Positions 47,449 to 56,306 of a DNA stretch of 64,000 nt are shown here, one piece after another. Source of the DNA: Synechococcus sp. CBW1108 (GTDB taxonomy: Bacteria; Cyanobacteriota; Cyanobacteriia; PCC-6307; Cyanobiaceae); assembly GCF_015840335.1 (NCBI RefSeq), contig NZ_CP060395.1, positions 1,959,277-2,023,276 on the forward strand, in the 5' to 3' direction. A program made the translations under genes and the position numbers. The notes under the pieces are model-generated. The model was given only the letters and a program-made list of their open reading frames with translations, did not search any database and was not told the DNA's origin. Positions within the stretch are counted from its first letter, which is position 1; each line of letters begins with the position of its first letter.

Positions 47449-49372
47449 GCAGGGCGAGCAGCGCTGGCCATTCCGGCGGAGCGAGGCGATCTGGCCAGGC
47501 GCCCGGCCGGCTGAACAGCCAGCGCCGCAACTCGACCACGCTGGCCCTGGCCTCCCCAGCCCAGCTCACGCTCAGCAGTTCACCTGCCGCGGGCAAGGGG
47601 GCCAGATCAAGGGGGAGAAGGGATCCGGCCCCGGTATCAAGCACCAGTCGCCAGCCCGGGCCCACCGGGCCGGGGCCGGGCAGCACCAGGTCTGCTCCCG
47701 TTTCCGCAAGGGCCGTCAGCCGACCCTTGAGTTGCTGCTGCTCTGGCCCCCACAGGCTCACGTTCACTTTGATGCCCAACCAGGGGGTGGGATCGGGGCA
47801 GGGGCGGTCCCAGCTCGCCCGCAGGGCCACCAGCAGCCCCAGCAGATTCAGGCCTGCCCACAGCAATCCCAGGGCAAGTTGCGGATTGGCCCCCCTGGTG
47901 CCTAGGGCCAGGCCGATGGCAGCCAGGTTGAAGCCATTCAGCAGCAGGAGCAGCAGCAGGGGCCAGCCCAGCAGCGGATCGATGCCGCCCCGATGCCGTA
48001 CCCGGTGTTTGGGGGTGATGCGAAAGGGCATCACCCGCCCCCAGATCCCCTGCAGAACGCAGGTGCTGAGGGGAATGGCCGTGGCCCAGCCGGGCAGGTC
48101 GGCCAGGAGGGCATGGCGACTGCCGCGGTTCAGCCAACCCACGCTCAGCAGCAGGGCCAGCCAGAGGGGCAGCAACAGGCTGAGCAGCTCCATGGCGCTG
48201 TAGCGCACGGGCATCACTCCCAACAGGCCGATACCCAGGGGCAGCAGCAGCAGGACCAGCCTGGGCAGGGTGTTGAGCCAGTGCAGCGCTCCCTCCAGGT
48301 AGGCCAGGCGCTGGCCCCAGCCCAGCCCCTTCACCCTCAGGGGCCCCTGGGGCAGGCGCAGGGCCTGCAGGGTGCCGCCCGCCCAGCGCTGGCGCTGGCG
48401 CACGAAGTCGAGCATGCTTTCGGTTGCCAGGCCAGCGCTGAGCTTCTCGCCCAGGTAGCGCAGTTGCCAGCCCCGGGCCGCCAGGGCGATGCCGGTGACG
48501 AAGTCCTCCGAGATGGCCCCCTCAACAAAGCCGCCGATCTGGTCGAGGGCTGAGCGGCGCACCACAAAGCTGGTGCCGGCGCAGACCACCGCGCCCCAGG
48601 CGCTGCGCACCGGCTCGATCCAGCGATAGAAGCTCTCTTCATCGGGCAGCAACCAGGGCTCCAGCTCCAGGTTGCGCAGCACCGGATCGGCGTTCATGAA
48701 GCACTGGGGGGTCTGCACCAGGGCCACGGCCGGATCCAACAGCAGGCCGATGGTGCGATCGAGGAAGTGGCGCTGGGGCACGAAGTCGGCGTCGAATACG
48801 GCCACCAGGTCGCCGCCGCCCAGCGCCAGGCCGGCGTTGAGGTTGCCGGCCTTGGCAAGCAGCCGCTGGGGCCGGTGGTGGTAGCGGCAGCCATGGGCAG
48901 CGGCGAGCGCTGCCACCTCCGGCAGGCCCCCATCGTCCAATACCCAGATGGTGCGATGCGGGTAGTCGAGGCCGGTGCAGCCCAGCAGGCAGCGCTCCAG
49001 CACGGGCAGGGGCTCACCGCAGGTGGGGATCAGCACATCCACCCAGGGGCGCCAGTCGCTGCTGCGCCATTGGGCCTCGGCCCGATCGGCGGCGGCACGG
49101 CCATCGTCGAAGCGGCGCCAGCCCAGCAGCAGTGGCACAAGTCCGCTGAGCAGGAGCCAGGCCTCAGCGGCCAGCAGCAGCAGGCTGAACAGGGCCGCCA
49201 GGGGTGTGGCCAGGTTGAGGCTGCCGGTGACTCGCCAGCAAAGGTATCGGACAGTGAGCAGAGTGAGCAGTAGCAACAGGCTGCGTCGCATCCACAGGGG
49301 CCTGCTCGCTTCCGGCCGGCGGCTCAGCCATAGGGGCCAGAGCAGCAGCAGCCAGGGCCAGAGCTGGATCAC
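47342..49372 (-). CDS. Cellulose synthase-like family 2 glycosyltransferase
   Basis: A processive membrane glycosyltransferase of 676 residues, similar to BcsA. N-terminal helices come first, then the catalytic domain with VLDDGG, VAVFDADFVP (DxD), ISEDFVTG (TED-like) and the product-binding RQRQRWAGG (QxxRW). Further helices follow, then a cytoplasmic PilZ-like end (ISVSLWGPEQQ-type strand, here KVNVSLWGPEQQQLKG). It may make cellulose or another beta-glucan; no bcsB, bcsC or bcsZ is nearby. The start is GTG 49372, overlapping the dus stop (GTGA). The 3' end overlaps the DUF4079 gene by 107 bases. Confidence 0.88.
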   Translation of the reverse strand: MIQLWPWLLLLWPLWLSRRPEASRPLWMRRSLLLLLTLLTVRYLCWRVTGSLNLATPLAALFSLLLLAAEAWLLLSGLVPLLLGWRRFDDGRAAADRAEAQWRSSDWRPWVDVLIPTCGEPLPVLERCLLGCTGLDYPHRTIWVLDDGGLPEVAALAAAHGCRYHHRPQRLLAKAGNLNAGLALGGGDLVAVFDADFVPQRHFLDRTIGLLLDPAVALVQTPQCFMNADPVLRNLELEPWLLPDEESFYRWIEPVRSAWGAVVCAGTSFVVRRSALDQIGGFVEGAISEDFVTGIALAARGWQLRYLGEKLSAGLATESMLDFVRQRQRWAGGTLQALRLPQGPLRVKGLGWGQRLAYLEGALHWLNTLPRLVLLLLPLGIGLLGVMPVRYSAMELLSLLLPLWLALLLSVGWLNRGSRHALLADLPGWATAIPLSTCVLQGIWGRVMPFRITPKHRVRHRGGIDPLLGWPLLLLLLLNGFNLAAIGLALGTRGANPQLALGLLWAGLNLLGLLVALRASWDRPCPDPTPWLGIKVNVSLWGPEQQQLKGRLTALAETGADLVLPGPGPVGPGWRLVLDTGAGSLLPLDLAPLPAAGELLSVSWAGEARASVVELRRWLFSRPGAWPDRLAPPEWPALLALLRQLARRPVAPGPGRRSLVHQQLHPGPGPGDSGGR

Positions 49373-50349
49373 AGCTGCCGCTGCAGCAGCGCCAGGGCTT
49401 CGGCCGGGGTGGGGGCCCGCATCAGGGCGTGGCGCAACTGGGGGGCGCCGGGGAAGCCGGTGCATGTCCAGCTGAGGTGCTTGCGGGCAATCAAGAGGCC
49501 GTGGTCGCCCTTGGCCGCCACCAGGGCCTGGAGCTGCTCGGCCGCCAGGGCCAGCTTCGCGGCGGGGCCGGGGGTGGGCGGGATCGGCCGGCCGCCCAGG
49601 GCCGCATCGATCTGGCCCACCAGCCAGGGGGCACCCATGGTGCCCCGGCCCACCATCACCCCGTCGGCGCCTGTCTGGGCCAGGCAGCGCAACGCGTCCT
49701 CCGGGGTATTGATGTCGCCGTTGGCGATCAGCGGAATCGTGAGCGCCCGCTTCACGGCGGCGATGGCGCCCCAGTCGGCCTTGCCCTTGAAGCCCTGCTC
49801 GCGGCTGCGGCCGTGCAGGGTGAGCAGCTGGGCGCCGGCGCTCTCCAGCTGGCGGCACCAGCTCACCGGATCGGCCTCACTGCCGCACCAACCCAGCCGC
49901 GTCTTCACGGTCACGGGGATCGCCACGGCTTCGGCTACCGCCTCAATGATTCGGGCGGCCAGCTCGGGGTCGCGGATCAGGCCGCTGCCGCCGCCCTTTT
50001 TGGCGATCTTCTTCACCGGGCAGCCCATGTTGATGTCGATCAGGAAGGCGCCGGCGGCTTCGGCCCGCTTGGCCGCCTCGGCCATGGCGGCGGTGCGGTA
50101 ATCAAACAGCTGCACGCCGATCGGGCCGCTCTCGCTGCTGAGCTCCTCCACCTTCTGCAGACCGAAGCCCAGCTCCAGGCTGGTGGCGTTCACCATTTCG
50201 GTGAACAGCAGGGCATCGGGCGCCCAGCGCCGCACCAGGCCGCGGAAGATGCGATCGCTCACCCCAGCCAGCGGCGACTGCAGCACCCTGCAGCGCAGGG
50301 CACGCGGCGTGCCGTTGCCGGGCAGCTGCAGGGGCAAAGCGTTAATCAT
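49369..50349 (-). CDS. tRNA-dihydrouridine synthase (DusB-like)
   Basis: An FMN enzyme that reduces uridines in tRNA. The 326-residue TIM-barrel protein has LQSPLAGVSDRIFRGLVRRW, the DINMGCPVKKIAKKGGGSGL motif with the catalytic Cys, VKTRLGW, LTLHGRSREQG, and IANGDINTPEDAL with VMVGRGTMGAPWL (phosphate site). The length suits DusB rather than DusA or DusC. It is translationally coupled to the glycosyltransferase gene by a four-base overlap and diverges from the DUF1823 gene. Confidence 0.93.
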   Translation of the reverse strand: MINALPLQLPGNGTPRALRCRVLQSPLAGVSDRIFRGLVRRWAPDALLFTEMVNATSLELGFGLQKVEELSSESGPIGVQLFDYRTAAMAEAAKRAEAAGAFLIDINMGCPVKKIAKKGGGSGLIRDPELAARIIEAVAEAVAIPVTVKTRLGWCGSEADPVSWCRQLESAGAQLLTLHGRSREQGFKGKADWGAIAAVKRALTIPLIANGDINTPEDALRCLAQTGADGVMVGRGTMGAPWLVGQIDAALGGRPIPPTPGPAAKLALAAEQLQALVAAKGDHGLLIARKHLSWTCTGFPGAPQLRHALMRAPTPAEALALLQRQL

Positions 50350-50377
50350 GGTGATTCGATTGTGATGCTCCAGGACG

Positions 50378-50848
50378 ATGGTTTCCGCTCAGGCCGCCGC
50401 CGCTGCAGTGCCCTACCCCCTGAGCCGCGCGCTGCTGGAAGCGGTATTGGCCGACCGCACCAGCGATCGCTTCGTGTGTGAGCTGATCTGGCCGCGCCTG
50501 GGATACGAGCTGAACGGCTCGGGCACCTGGAGCGCGGGCCCGGCTACCGGCGCTGCCTGGCGGGAGCAGTTCCCGATCGAACCCCAGTTCATCGCCGAGC
50601 GCCCCCCGGCGGTGGCTCTCACCCGCTCGATCGCCAAAGCGCACAAGCAATTGCTGAAGGAGCAGCTGGGTTTTGCGGGGTATACGATCGGCGAGCTCTA
50701 CCCGCGCCGCACCCGCCGAGCCACCGCCGTGAACTGGCTGTTGGCCCATTTGGCCGAGCGGGGCGAGCCGCTGCCGGATGGGGGGCCGCTGCCGCAACTG
50801 TTGGATCAGCCGGCCGATCCGGTGGCGGGCCATCCGGGTGATCTGTAG
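50378..50848 (+). CDS. DUF1823 family protein
   Basis: A 156-residue cytoplasmic protein of a cyanobacteria/plastid family with unknown function. It has the conserved core YPLSRALLEAVLADRTSDRF, VCELIWPRLGY and the later FIAERPPAVALTRSIAKAHK, then LGFAGYTIGELYPRRTRRAT. No catalytic motif is evident. It starts at ATG 50378 and lies 21 bases upstream of der on the same strand. Confidence 0.85.
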   Translation: MVSAQAAAAAVPYPLSRALLEAVLADRTSDRFVCELIWPRLGYELNGSGTWSAGPATGAAWREQFPIEPQFIAERPPAVALTRSIAKAHKQLLKEQLGFAGYTIGELYPRRTRRATAVNWLLAHLAERGEPLPDGGPLPQLLDQPADPVAGHPGDL

Positions 50849-50869
50849 GGTCAAGGTACGACAGTTGTT

Positions 50870-52246
50870 GTGATACCTGCTTTGGCCTTGCCGGTCGTTG
50901 CCATTATTGGCCGCCCCAACGTGGGCAAATCCACCCTGGTGAACCGGCTCTGCCGCAGCCGCGAAGCGATCGTGCACGACCAGCCCGGCGTGACCCGCGA
51001 TCGCACCTACCAGGAGGGCTACTGGGGTGATCGCAGTTTCCGGGTGGTGGACACCGGTGGCCTGGTGTTCGACGACGACAGCGAATTCCTGCCCGAAATT
51101 CGCGAGCAGGTGGGCCTGGCCCTGGCAGAAGCGGCCGTGGCCCTGGTGATCGTCGACGGTCAGCAGGGCTGCACGGCTGCCGATCAGTCGATCGCCGAAT
51201 GGCTGCGGGGCCAGGGGGTGCCCACCCTGCTGGCGGTGAACAAGTGCGAGTCGCCGGATGCGGGTCTGGCCATGGCGGCGGAGTTCTGGGGCCTGGGCCT
51301 GGGCGAGCCCTACCCGATCTCGGCCATCCACGGCGCCGGCACCGGCGACCTGCTTGACCAGGTGCTCAGCTTCCTGCCTGCCAGCGAAGAACAGGAGGCG
51401 GAGGAGCCGATCCAGCTGGCGATCATCGGCCGCCCCAACGTGGGCAAATCCAGCCTGCTCAACGCAGTCTGCGGCGAGAACCGGGCGATCGTCAGCCCGA
51501 TTCGTGGCACCACCCGCGACACGATCGACACCACGATTGAGCGGGAGGGCAAAACCTGGAAACTGCTCGATACGGCGGGCATCCGCCGCCGTCGCTCGGT
51601 GAGCTACGGGCCCGAATATTTCGGCATCAACCGCAGCTTCAAGGCGATCGAGCGCTCCGATGTGTGCGTGCTGGTGATCGATGCCCTCGACGGCGTCACC
51701 GAGCAGGATCAGCGCCTGGCCGGCCGCATTGAAGAAGATGGCCGCGCCTGCGTGGTGGTGGTCAACAAGTGGGACGCCATCGAGAAGGACAGCCACACCA
51801 TGCCGGCGATGGAGAAGGAACTCCGCGCCAAGCTCTATTTCCTCGACTGGGCGCCGATGCTGTTCACCTCGGCCCTCAGCGGCCAGCGGGTTCAGGCGGT
51901 CTTCCCCCTGGCCCTGCTGGCGGTGGAGCAGCACCGCCGCCGCGTCACCACCTCGGTGGTGAACGAGGTGCTCACCGAGGCCCTCAGCTGGCGCTCGCCG
52001 CCCACCAGCCGCGGCGGCCGCCAGGGGCGTCTCTATTACGGCACCCAGGTGGCGGTGCGGCCCCCCAGCTTCACGTTGTTTGTCAATGAGCCGAAGCTGT
52101 TTGGTGAAACCTATCGCCGCTATGTGGAGCGCCAGATCCGCGAGGGCCTGGGCTTTGAGGGCACACCCATCAAGCTTTTTTGGCGCGGCAAACAACAGCG
52201 CGATGCCGAGAAGGAACTGGCCCGCAGCCAGACTCGTGGTCGCTGA
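50870..52246 (+). CDS. der: Ribosome biogenesis GTPase Der
   Basis: Essential double-GTPase for 50S ribosome assembly. The 458-residue protein has two G domains, each with GRPNVGKS (about residues 13 and 186), DTGG or DTAG switch II, and NKCE or NKWD base-recognition motifs. The C-terminal KH-like domain follows ([19 protein letters not shown]). The start is the GTG at 50870. cbiQ follows after 25 bases. Confidence 0.97.
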   Translation: MIPALALPVVAIIGRPNVGKSTLVNRLCRSREAIVHDQPGVTRDRTYQEGYWGDRSFRVVDTGGLVFDDDSEFLPEIREQVGLALAEAAVALVIVDGQQGCTAADQSIAEWLRGQGVPTLLAVNKCESPDAGLAMAAEFWGLGLGEPYPISAIHGAGTGDLLDQVLSFLPASEEQEAEEPIQLAIIGRPNVGKSSLLNAVCGENRAIVSPIRGTTRDTIDTTIEREGKTWKLLDTAGIRRRRSVSYGPEYFGINRSFKAIERSDVCVLVIDALDGVTEQDQRLAGRIEEDGRACVVVVNKWDAIEKDSHTMPAMEKELRAKLYFLDWAPMLFTSALSGQRVQAVFPLALLAVEQHRRRVTTSVVNEVLTEALSWRSPPTSRGGRQGRLYYGTQVAVRPPSFTLFVNEPKLFGETYRRYVERQIREGLGFEGTPIKLFWRGKQQRDAEKELARSQTRGR

Positions 52247-52271
52247 GGCCTGGCTGTTGGGGGGCAGCTGA

Positions 52272-53204
52272 GTGGACTTCCTGCGCCAGATCCCGATCGG
52301 GCAGTTCGCTGTCCCGGATCCGGCTGATCAGGCCGGGGGCGGCAGTTGGCTGCGACGGCTGGATCCCCGCCTGAAGCTGGCCTGGACCCTGGCCTTCCTG
52401 ATGACCCCGATCCTGGCCGGGCCGATCTGGCGCCTGGCCCTGGTGGGTCTACTGCTGTTGATCACCGCCCTCAGCGGCCTGAGCTGGCGGCTCTGGCGCC
52501 GCAGCGTGCCGCTGCTGCTGGCCCTGGCCCTGCTGGTGGGTGGCCTGGCGGCTTTCCTGCCGGCCGGCTCCCTGCCGCCGGGGCAGCTGCAGCGCCCACC
52601 GGCGGAGCTGCGCATCGAGCCCGGCCCCCCCGGTAGCCAGCCGCCGGAACGTTCCGGCGCCGCCTGGGTGCTTTTCCGCCAGGGTCCCCTGGTGGTGACC
52701 CGGCGCTCGGCCGAGCTCGGCCTCAACGGCGCCACGTTGTTGTTCACGTTGATTCACAGCGCCAACCTGTTGCTGCTGAGCACTTCTCCGGAGCAGTTGG
52801 TGTGGGCGATTGGCTGGTTGCTGGCCCCCCTGGGCCGGCTGGGCTGGCCGGTGGAGCGGCTCGGTTTCACGCTGCTGCTGGCGCTGCGTTTTCTGCCCCT
52901 GGTGCAGGAAGAACTGCAAAACCTATTGCGATCTGTTGCAACCAGGGCAGTGAATTTCAAGCGCCTGGGCTGGAAGGCCGGCCTGGGCCTGGTGCTCGCC
53001 CTCGGCGAGCGGCTGCTGGCCAACGTGCTGCTGCGCGCCGAGCAGGGGGCTGAAGCCCTGCTGGCCCGAGGGGGCTGCTGGTTGCCGCCCGATCAGCTGC
53101 CCAGGCCCCAGGGCGGTGGAGTGGTGCAGAAGCTGCTCAATGCCTCGGCGGCGGCGTGGCTGCTGGTGCTGCTGGGACTGCGCTGGAAAGTCGGTGACCT
53201 TTAA
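52272..53204 (+). CDS. cbiQ: Energy-coupling factor transporter transmembrane protein (CbiQ/EcfT)
   Basis: The T component of an ECF-type uptake transporter for a metal (cobalt) or vitamin. The 310-residue membrane protein has WLRRLDPRLKLAWTLAFL near the start (coupling region), about five helices, and the two Ala-Arg-Gly-type coupling motifs, here LLRAEQGAEALLARG. The ATPases (EcfA) and the substrate subunit are not in this window. The start is the GTG at 52272. Confidence 0.88.
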   Translation: MDFLRQIPIGQFAVPDPADQAGGGSWLRRLDPRLKLAWTLAFLMTPILAGPIWRLALVGLLLLITALSGLSWRLWRRSVPLLLALALLVGGLAAFLPAGSLPPGQLQRPPAELRIEPGPPGSQPPERSGAAWVLFRQGPLVVTRRSAELGLNGATLLFTLIHSANLLLLSTSPEQLVWAIGWLLAPLGRLGWPVERLGFTLLLALRFLPLVQEELQNLLRSVATRAVNFKRLGWKAGLGLVLALGERLLANVLLRAEQGAEALLARGGCWLPPDQLPRPQGGGVVQKLLNASAAAWLLVLLGLRWKVGDL

Positions 53205-53226
53205 TGGCCCCCAGACAACCGCATTG

Positions 53227-53256
53227 GTGAGCAGCGTATTGGTGAGCAGCGCATTT
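53227..53256 (+). repeat. 15-bp tandem repeat over the pipX start
   Basis: GTGAGCAGCGTATTG (53227-53241) and GTGAGCAGCGCATTT (53242-53256), 13 of 15 identical, each provide a GTG in the pipX frame. The duplication adds five residues. Confidence 0.85.
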
Positions 53257-53523
53257 GCGATTCCCGAGCGCTATCTCAACCATCCCACCTTCGGGATGCT
53301 TTACCGGGTGGCTGCGGTGGCCGAGGGCAAGGACCTCTACGCCACCCTCTATGCCCAGCGCATTTTCTTTGTGGTGACTTTGCAGTCCAAGGGAGCCAGT
53401 TTTGAGGTGGTGCCCCTGATGGATGCCCGCCACTATGCCGAGCAGAATCTGGCCCGGGCCCGTCGCGATTGCCCTGAGGCCCAAGCCCATTGGCGCCAGT
53501 TGTTTGACCAAACCTTTATCTGA
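53227..53523 (+). CDS. pipX: PipX, NtcA coactivator and PII-binding protein
   Basis: A small cyanobacterial regulator that shuttles between PII (GlnB) and the nitrogen regulator NtcA and so senses the C/N balance. The family core is clear: AIPERYLNHPTFGMLYRVA, EGKDLYATLYAQRIFFVVTL, FEVVPLMDARHYAEQNLARA. The 98-residue form starts at GTG 53227, and a 15-bp tandem repeat offers a second GTG at 53242 (93 residues). It overlaps the pipY start by 20 bases, so the two are probably translated together. Confidence 0.93.
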   Translation: MSSVLVSSAFAIPERYLNHPTFGMLYRVAAVAEGKDLYATLYAQRIFFVVTLQSKGASFEVVPLMDARHYAEQNLARARRDCPEAQAHWRQLFDQTFI

Positions 53524-54160
53524 GCAACTCGCCTTGGTGCGCGCCAGCCTGCCCCCCGGCTGCAGGTTGTTGGCAGTGAGCAAGGGCCAGCCGGTCGCCC
53601 GAATCCGGGAGGCGGTGGCTGCGGGCCAGCGCAGTTTCGGCGAGAGCAGGCTCCAGGAGGCAGCGGTCAAGCAGGCCGAGCTTGCCGATCTTGAACCCCT
53701 CGACTGGCATTTCATCGGCCGCCTTCAGGCCAACAAGGCCCGCGCGGTGGTGCGCCAATTCGGCACGATCCACTCCCTCGATTCCCTTGCCCTGGCCCGT
53801 CGCCTGGCCCGAATCGCGGCGGAGGAGCATCGCGCTCCGGCGGTGCTGTTTCAGGTGAAGTTCCGGCCCGATCCCAGCAAGACTGGCTTTGAACCAGCTG
53901 AGCTCCAGCAGCACTGGCCCGAGCTCAGTTGCCTGGCGCCGTTGCGATCGGTGGGCCTGATGACCATTGCCCCCCTGGGACTCAGCCCTGGTGAGCGCGG
54001 CAGCCTGTATCGCGAATGTGCCGCCCTGGCCGGGGCCCTGGGGCTGCCGGAATGTTCGATGGGGATGAGTGGCGACTGGCAAGAGGCGGCCGCGGCGGGC
54101 AGCACCTGGGTGCGGATCGGCGGCCTTCTGTTCGGGGAGCGGCCGGTTCTGGCTAGCTGA
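53504..54160 (+). CDS. pipY: PipY, PLP homeostasis protein (YggS/PROSC family)
   Basis: A single-domain PLP-binding protein of 218 residues involved in vitamin B6 and amino-acid homeostasis, in the conserved cyanobacterial pipX-pipY pair. The PLP-lysine motif is LLAVSKGQPVARI, with FGESRLQEA, WHFIGRLQANKARAVV, IHSLDSLALA, and the phosphate-binding MGMSGDWQEAAAAGSTWVRIG. No ATG lies near the start; the TTG at 53504, overlapping pipX, gives the usual length. Confidence 0.92.
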   Translation: MTKPLSEQLALVRASLPPGCRLLAVSKGQPVARIREAVAAGQRSFGESRLQEAAVKQAELADLEPLDWHFIGRLQANKARAVVRQFGTIHSLDSLALARRLARIAAEEHRAPAVLFQVKFRPDPSKTGFEPAELQQHWPELSCLAPLRSVGLMTIAPLGLSPGERGSLYRECAALAGALGLPECSMGMSGDWQEAAAAGSTWVRIGGLLFGERPVLAS

Positions 54161-54244
54161 CCTGGCGGCCAATTGCAGCGGAAAGCCTTGCCGCCATTGG
54201 TGTGGGACGCTATTTATGTGGAAGCATCCTGCGAGGTTCGCTCT

Positions 54245-54796
54245 GTGTCGTTGTTTTCCCGTCTGCGTGCCGTTGTCTCAGGAGACGACTATCTCGACGG
54301 CGACTACGACGATGAGCTCGACTATGACGGCGGGGAGCTGCCCGAGCCCACCCCGCCCATCCGCTCAAGTCCCCTGGTTTTGAGCTCCGATTTCACCGCA
54401 GACGACCCCTTCGCGGGCACCAATGTGATCGGCATGCCGGGCCTTTCGACGGCCGGTGCAGAGCTGATGTTGATGGAGCCGCGCAGTTTTGATGAAATGC
54501 CCCGGGCAATCGAGGCCCTGCGGGAACGCAAGACCGTGATTCTCAATCTCACGATGATGGAGCCTGACCAGGCCCAGCGCTCCGTGGACTTCGTAGCTGG
54601 CGGCACCTTCGCCATCGATGGCCAGCAAGAGCGAGTGGGCGAAAGCATTTTCCTGTTTGCGCCCAGCTGCGTAACGGTCACCACCGCCTCCAGCGAGGAG
54701 GCCTCCTCCCCCACCACCTTGAGCCGCGGCGTGGATAGTCCCGAGCCGGTGGCCGCACCCAGCCCGGCTTGGGGTCGCCAGGCAAGCGCCTTCTAG
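54245..54796 (+). CDS. sepF: Cell division protein SepF (Cdv2)
   Basis: A cytoplasmic FtsZ-binding protein that tethers and aligns the Z-ring. The 183-residue protein has the N-terminal amphipathic membrane-targeting segment ([18 protein letters not shown]), an acidic linker, and the SepF domain (about 80-160: [60 protein letters not shown]). The start is the GTG at 54245. It lies between pipY and proC as in other cyanobacteria. Confidence 0.93.
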   Translation: MSLFSRLRAVVSGDDYLDGDYDDELDYDGGELPEPTPPIRSSPLVLSSDFTADDPFAGTNVIGMPGLSTAGAELMLMEPRSFDEMPRAIEALRERKTVILNLTMMEPDQAQRSVDFVAGGTFAIDGQQERVGESIFLFAPSCVTVTTASSEEASSPTTLSRGVDSPEPVAAPSPAWGRQASAF

Positions 54797-54804
54797 GCCA
54801 CCCG

Positions 54805-55596
54805 ATGGCGCCCAGCTTTGGCGTGGTGGGCCTGGGCCGCATGGCCCAGGCCCTGTTGTTTCCCCTGCTGGAGGCTGGGCTTGTTCAGCCCGGGGACGTG
54901 CGAGCTGCTGTGGCCAGTGAGGCCTCGGCTGAAATGTTGCGTCGGGCCCATGGCCTCAACGTGGCCACCGACCCCCAGGCTGCCTGGTCAGCGCCGGTGG
55001 TGCTGCTCGCGGTCAAGCCCCAGCAGCTCGAGGGGGCTGCCCAAGCTGCTGCCGCTGGCTCCGGCGGGCTGCTGATCTCGGTGTTGGCCGGGGTGTCCCT
55101 GGAGCGCCTACAGCGCCTTTTCCCCGGATGGCAGTGCGTGCGGGCCGTACCCAATACCCCGGCGCTGGTGCGAGCCGGGCTCACGGGCCTGGCCTTTGCC
55201 CAGGTAGTGCCCGCTGGCCAACGTCGCTGGGTGGAACAGCTGTTTGCCCAGGTGGGTGAGGTCTATGAGCTGCCCGAAATTCAGCTGGATGCCTTTCTGG
55301 CGCTCACCTCCTCCGGGCCGGCCTTTGTGGCGGTGGTGGCCGAGGCCCTGGCCGATGGCGCCGTAGCAGCGGGATTGCCACGGCTCCTGGCCCAGCAGCT
55401 GGCCTCGAGGACCCTCGCGGGCAGTGCGAAGTTGATGTTGGAGCGCAACCTCCATCCAGGAGAGCTCAAGGACATGGTGAGCTCTCCGGGTGGCACCACG
55501 ATCGCCGGCCTGCGCCAATTGGAGCAGGCCGGCCTGCGCTCGGCCCTGATTGAGGCGGTGCTGGCCGCAGCCCAGCGCAGTCGCGAGCTGGGCTGA
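54805..55596 (+). CDS. proC: Pyrroline-5-carboxylate reductase
   Basis: Last step of proline synthesis, NADPH-dependent. The 263-residue protein has the Rossmann start FGVVGLGRMAQALLFPLL, LLAVKPQQLEGAAQ, VRAVPNTPALVRAG, and the C-terminal signature LVSSPGGTTIAGLRQLEQAGLR-type region (here DMVSSPGGTTIAGLRQLEQ). The ATG at 54805 lies eight bases after the sepF stop. It ends the pipX-pipY-sepF-proC unit and converges on plsY. Confidence 0.96.
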   Translation: MAPSFGVVGLGRMAQALLFPLLEAGLVQPGDVRAAVASEASAEMLRRAHGLNVATDPQAAWSAPVVLLAVKPQQLEGAAQAAAAGSGGLLISVLAGVSLERLQRLFPGWQCVRAVPNTPALVRAGLTGLAFAQVVPAGQRRWVEQLFAQVGEVYELPEIQLDAFLALTSSGPAFVAVVAEALADGAVAAGLPRLLAQQLASRTLAGSAKLMLERNLHPGELKDMVSSPGGTTIAGLRQLEQAGLRSALIEAVLAAAQRSRELG

Positions 55597-55631
55597 ACCG
55601 CACCAGCGCCTCCAGAGCCCCAGCCCCAGCC

Positions 55632-56267
55632 TCAGGGTTTTGGGGCGCCCAGTTTGGGTTCGGTGCCGGCTAGCAGTCGCTCGATGTTGCTGCGGTGGCG
55701 CCACACCACCAGTACGGTGGTGAGCAAGGCCAGGGAGAGGTAGGGCCAGCGTGGCGCCAGGTTTTGGTCGGCAAACCAGCCCAGCATCAGCAGCGGCAGG
55801 GCCAGGGCGGCCACCACGCTGGCCAGGGACACGATCCGGCCGAGGCTGAGGACGGCCAGGAAGATGCCGAAACAGGCCAGGCCCACCGGCCAGGTGAGGC
55901 CCAGCAGCATGCCCAGCCCGGTGGCCACCGCCTTGCCCCCTTTCCAGCCCAGCCACACCGGCCAGATGTGGCCTGCCAGGGCCGCCAGACCGGCCAGCAC
56001 CACCCCCACACCCAGGGGATCCAGCACGGCCTTGGCCAGCAGCACGGCAGCCGCACCCTTGAGCACGTCCACCAGAAACACCGCCAGTGCCGGGCCCTTG
56101 CCGACCACCCGCAGCACGTTGGTGGCTCCGGTGGATCCCGATCCTTCGCGGCGAATATCCAGCCCCGCCAGCCAGCGCCCCGCCAGGTAGCCGCTGGGGA
56201 TGGAGCCGAGCAGGTAGCCAGCGAACAGCAGGGGCAGGGTGATCAGGGTCATGGTGATCAGTGGCAT
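55632..56267 (-). CDS. plsY: Acyl-phosphate glycerol-3-phosphate acyltransferase
   Basis: Integral membrane enzyme that starts phospholipid and thylakoid lipid synthesis by acylating glycerol-3-phosphate from acyl-phosphate. The 211-residue protein has five membrane helices and the three family motifs: GSIPSGYLAGR, GSGSTGATNVLRVVGKG and GHIWPVWLGWKGGKAVATGLG. An ATG five codons in (56252) is an alternative start. It is downstream of the DUF3086 gene on the same strand. Confidence 0.95.
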   Translation of the reverse strand: MPLITMTLITLPLLFAGYLLGSIPSGYLAGRWLAGLDIRREGSGSTGATNVLRVVGKGPALAVFLVDVLKGAAAVLLAKAVLDPLGVGVVLAGLAALAGHIWPVWLGWKGGKAVATGLGMLLGLTWPVGLACFGIFLAVLSLGRIVSLASVVAALALPLLMLGWFADQNLAPRWPYLSLALLTTVLVVWRHRSNIERLLAGTEPKLGAPKP

Positions 56268-56306
56268 GGCGATGGGAGCCTGGTGATATGGGCTATGGCG
56301 GTTCGC

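Noticed and set aside
50342-52195. A 617-codon open frame on the reverse strand opposite der.
   Set aside because: It mirrors der, a certain gene, on the complementary strand; high GC leaves such frames open. Its translation is His/Gln/Arg-rich without a domain.
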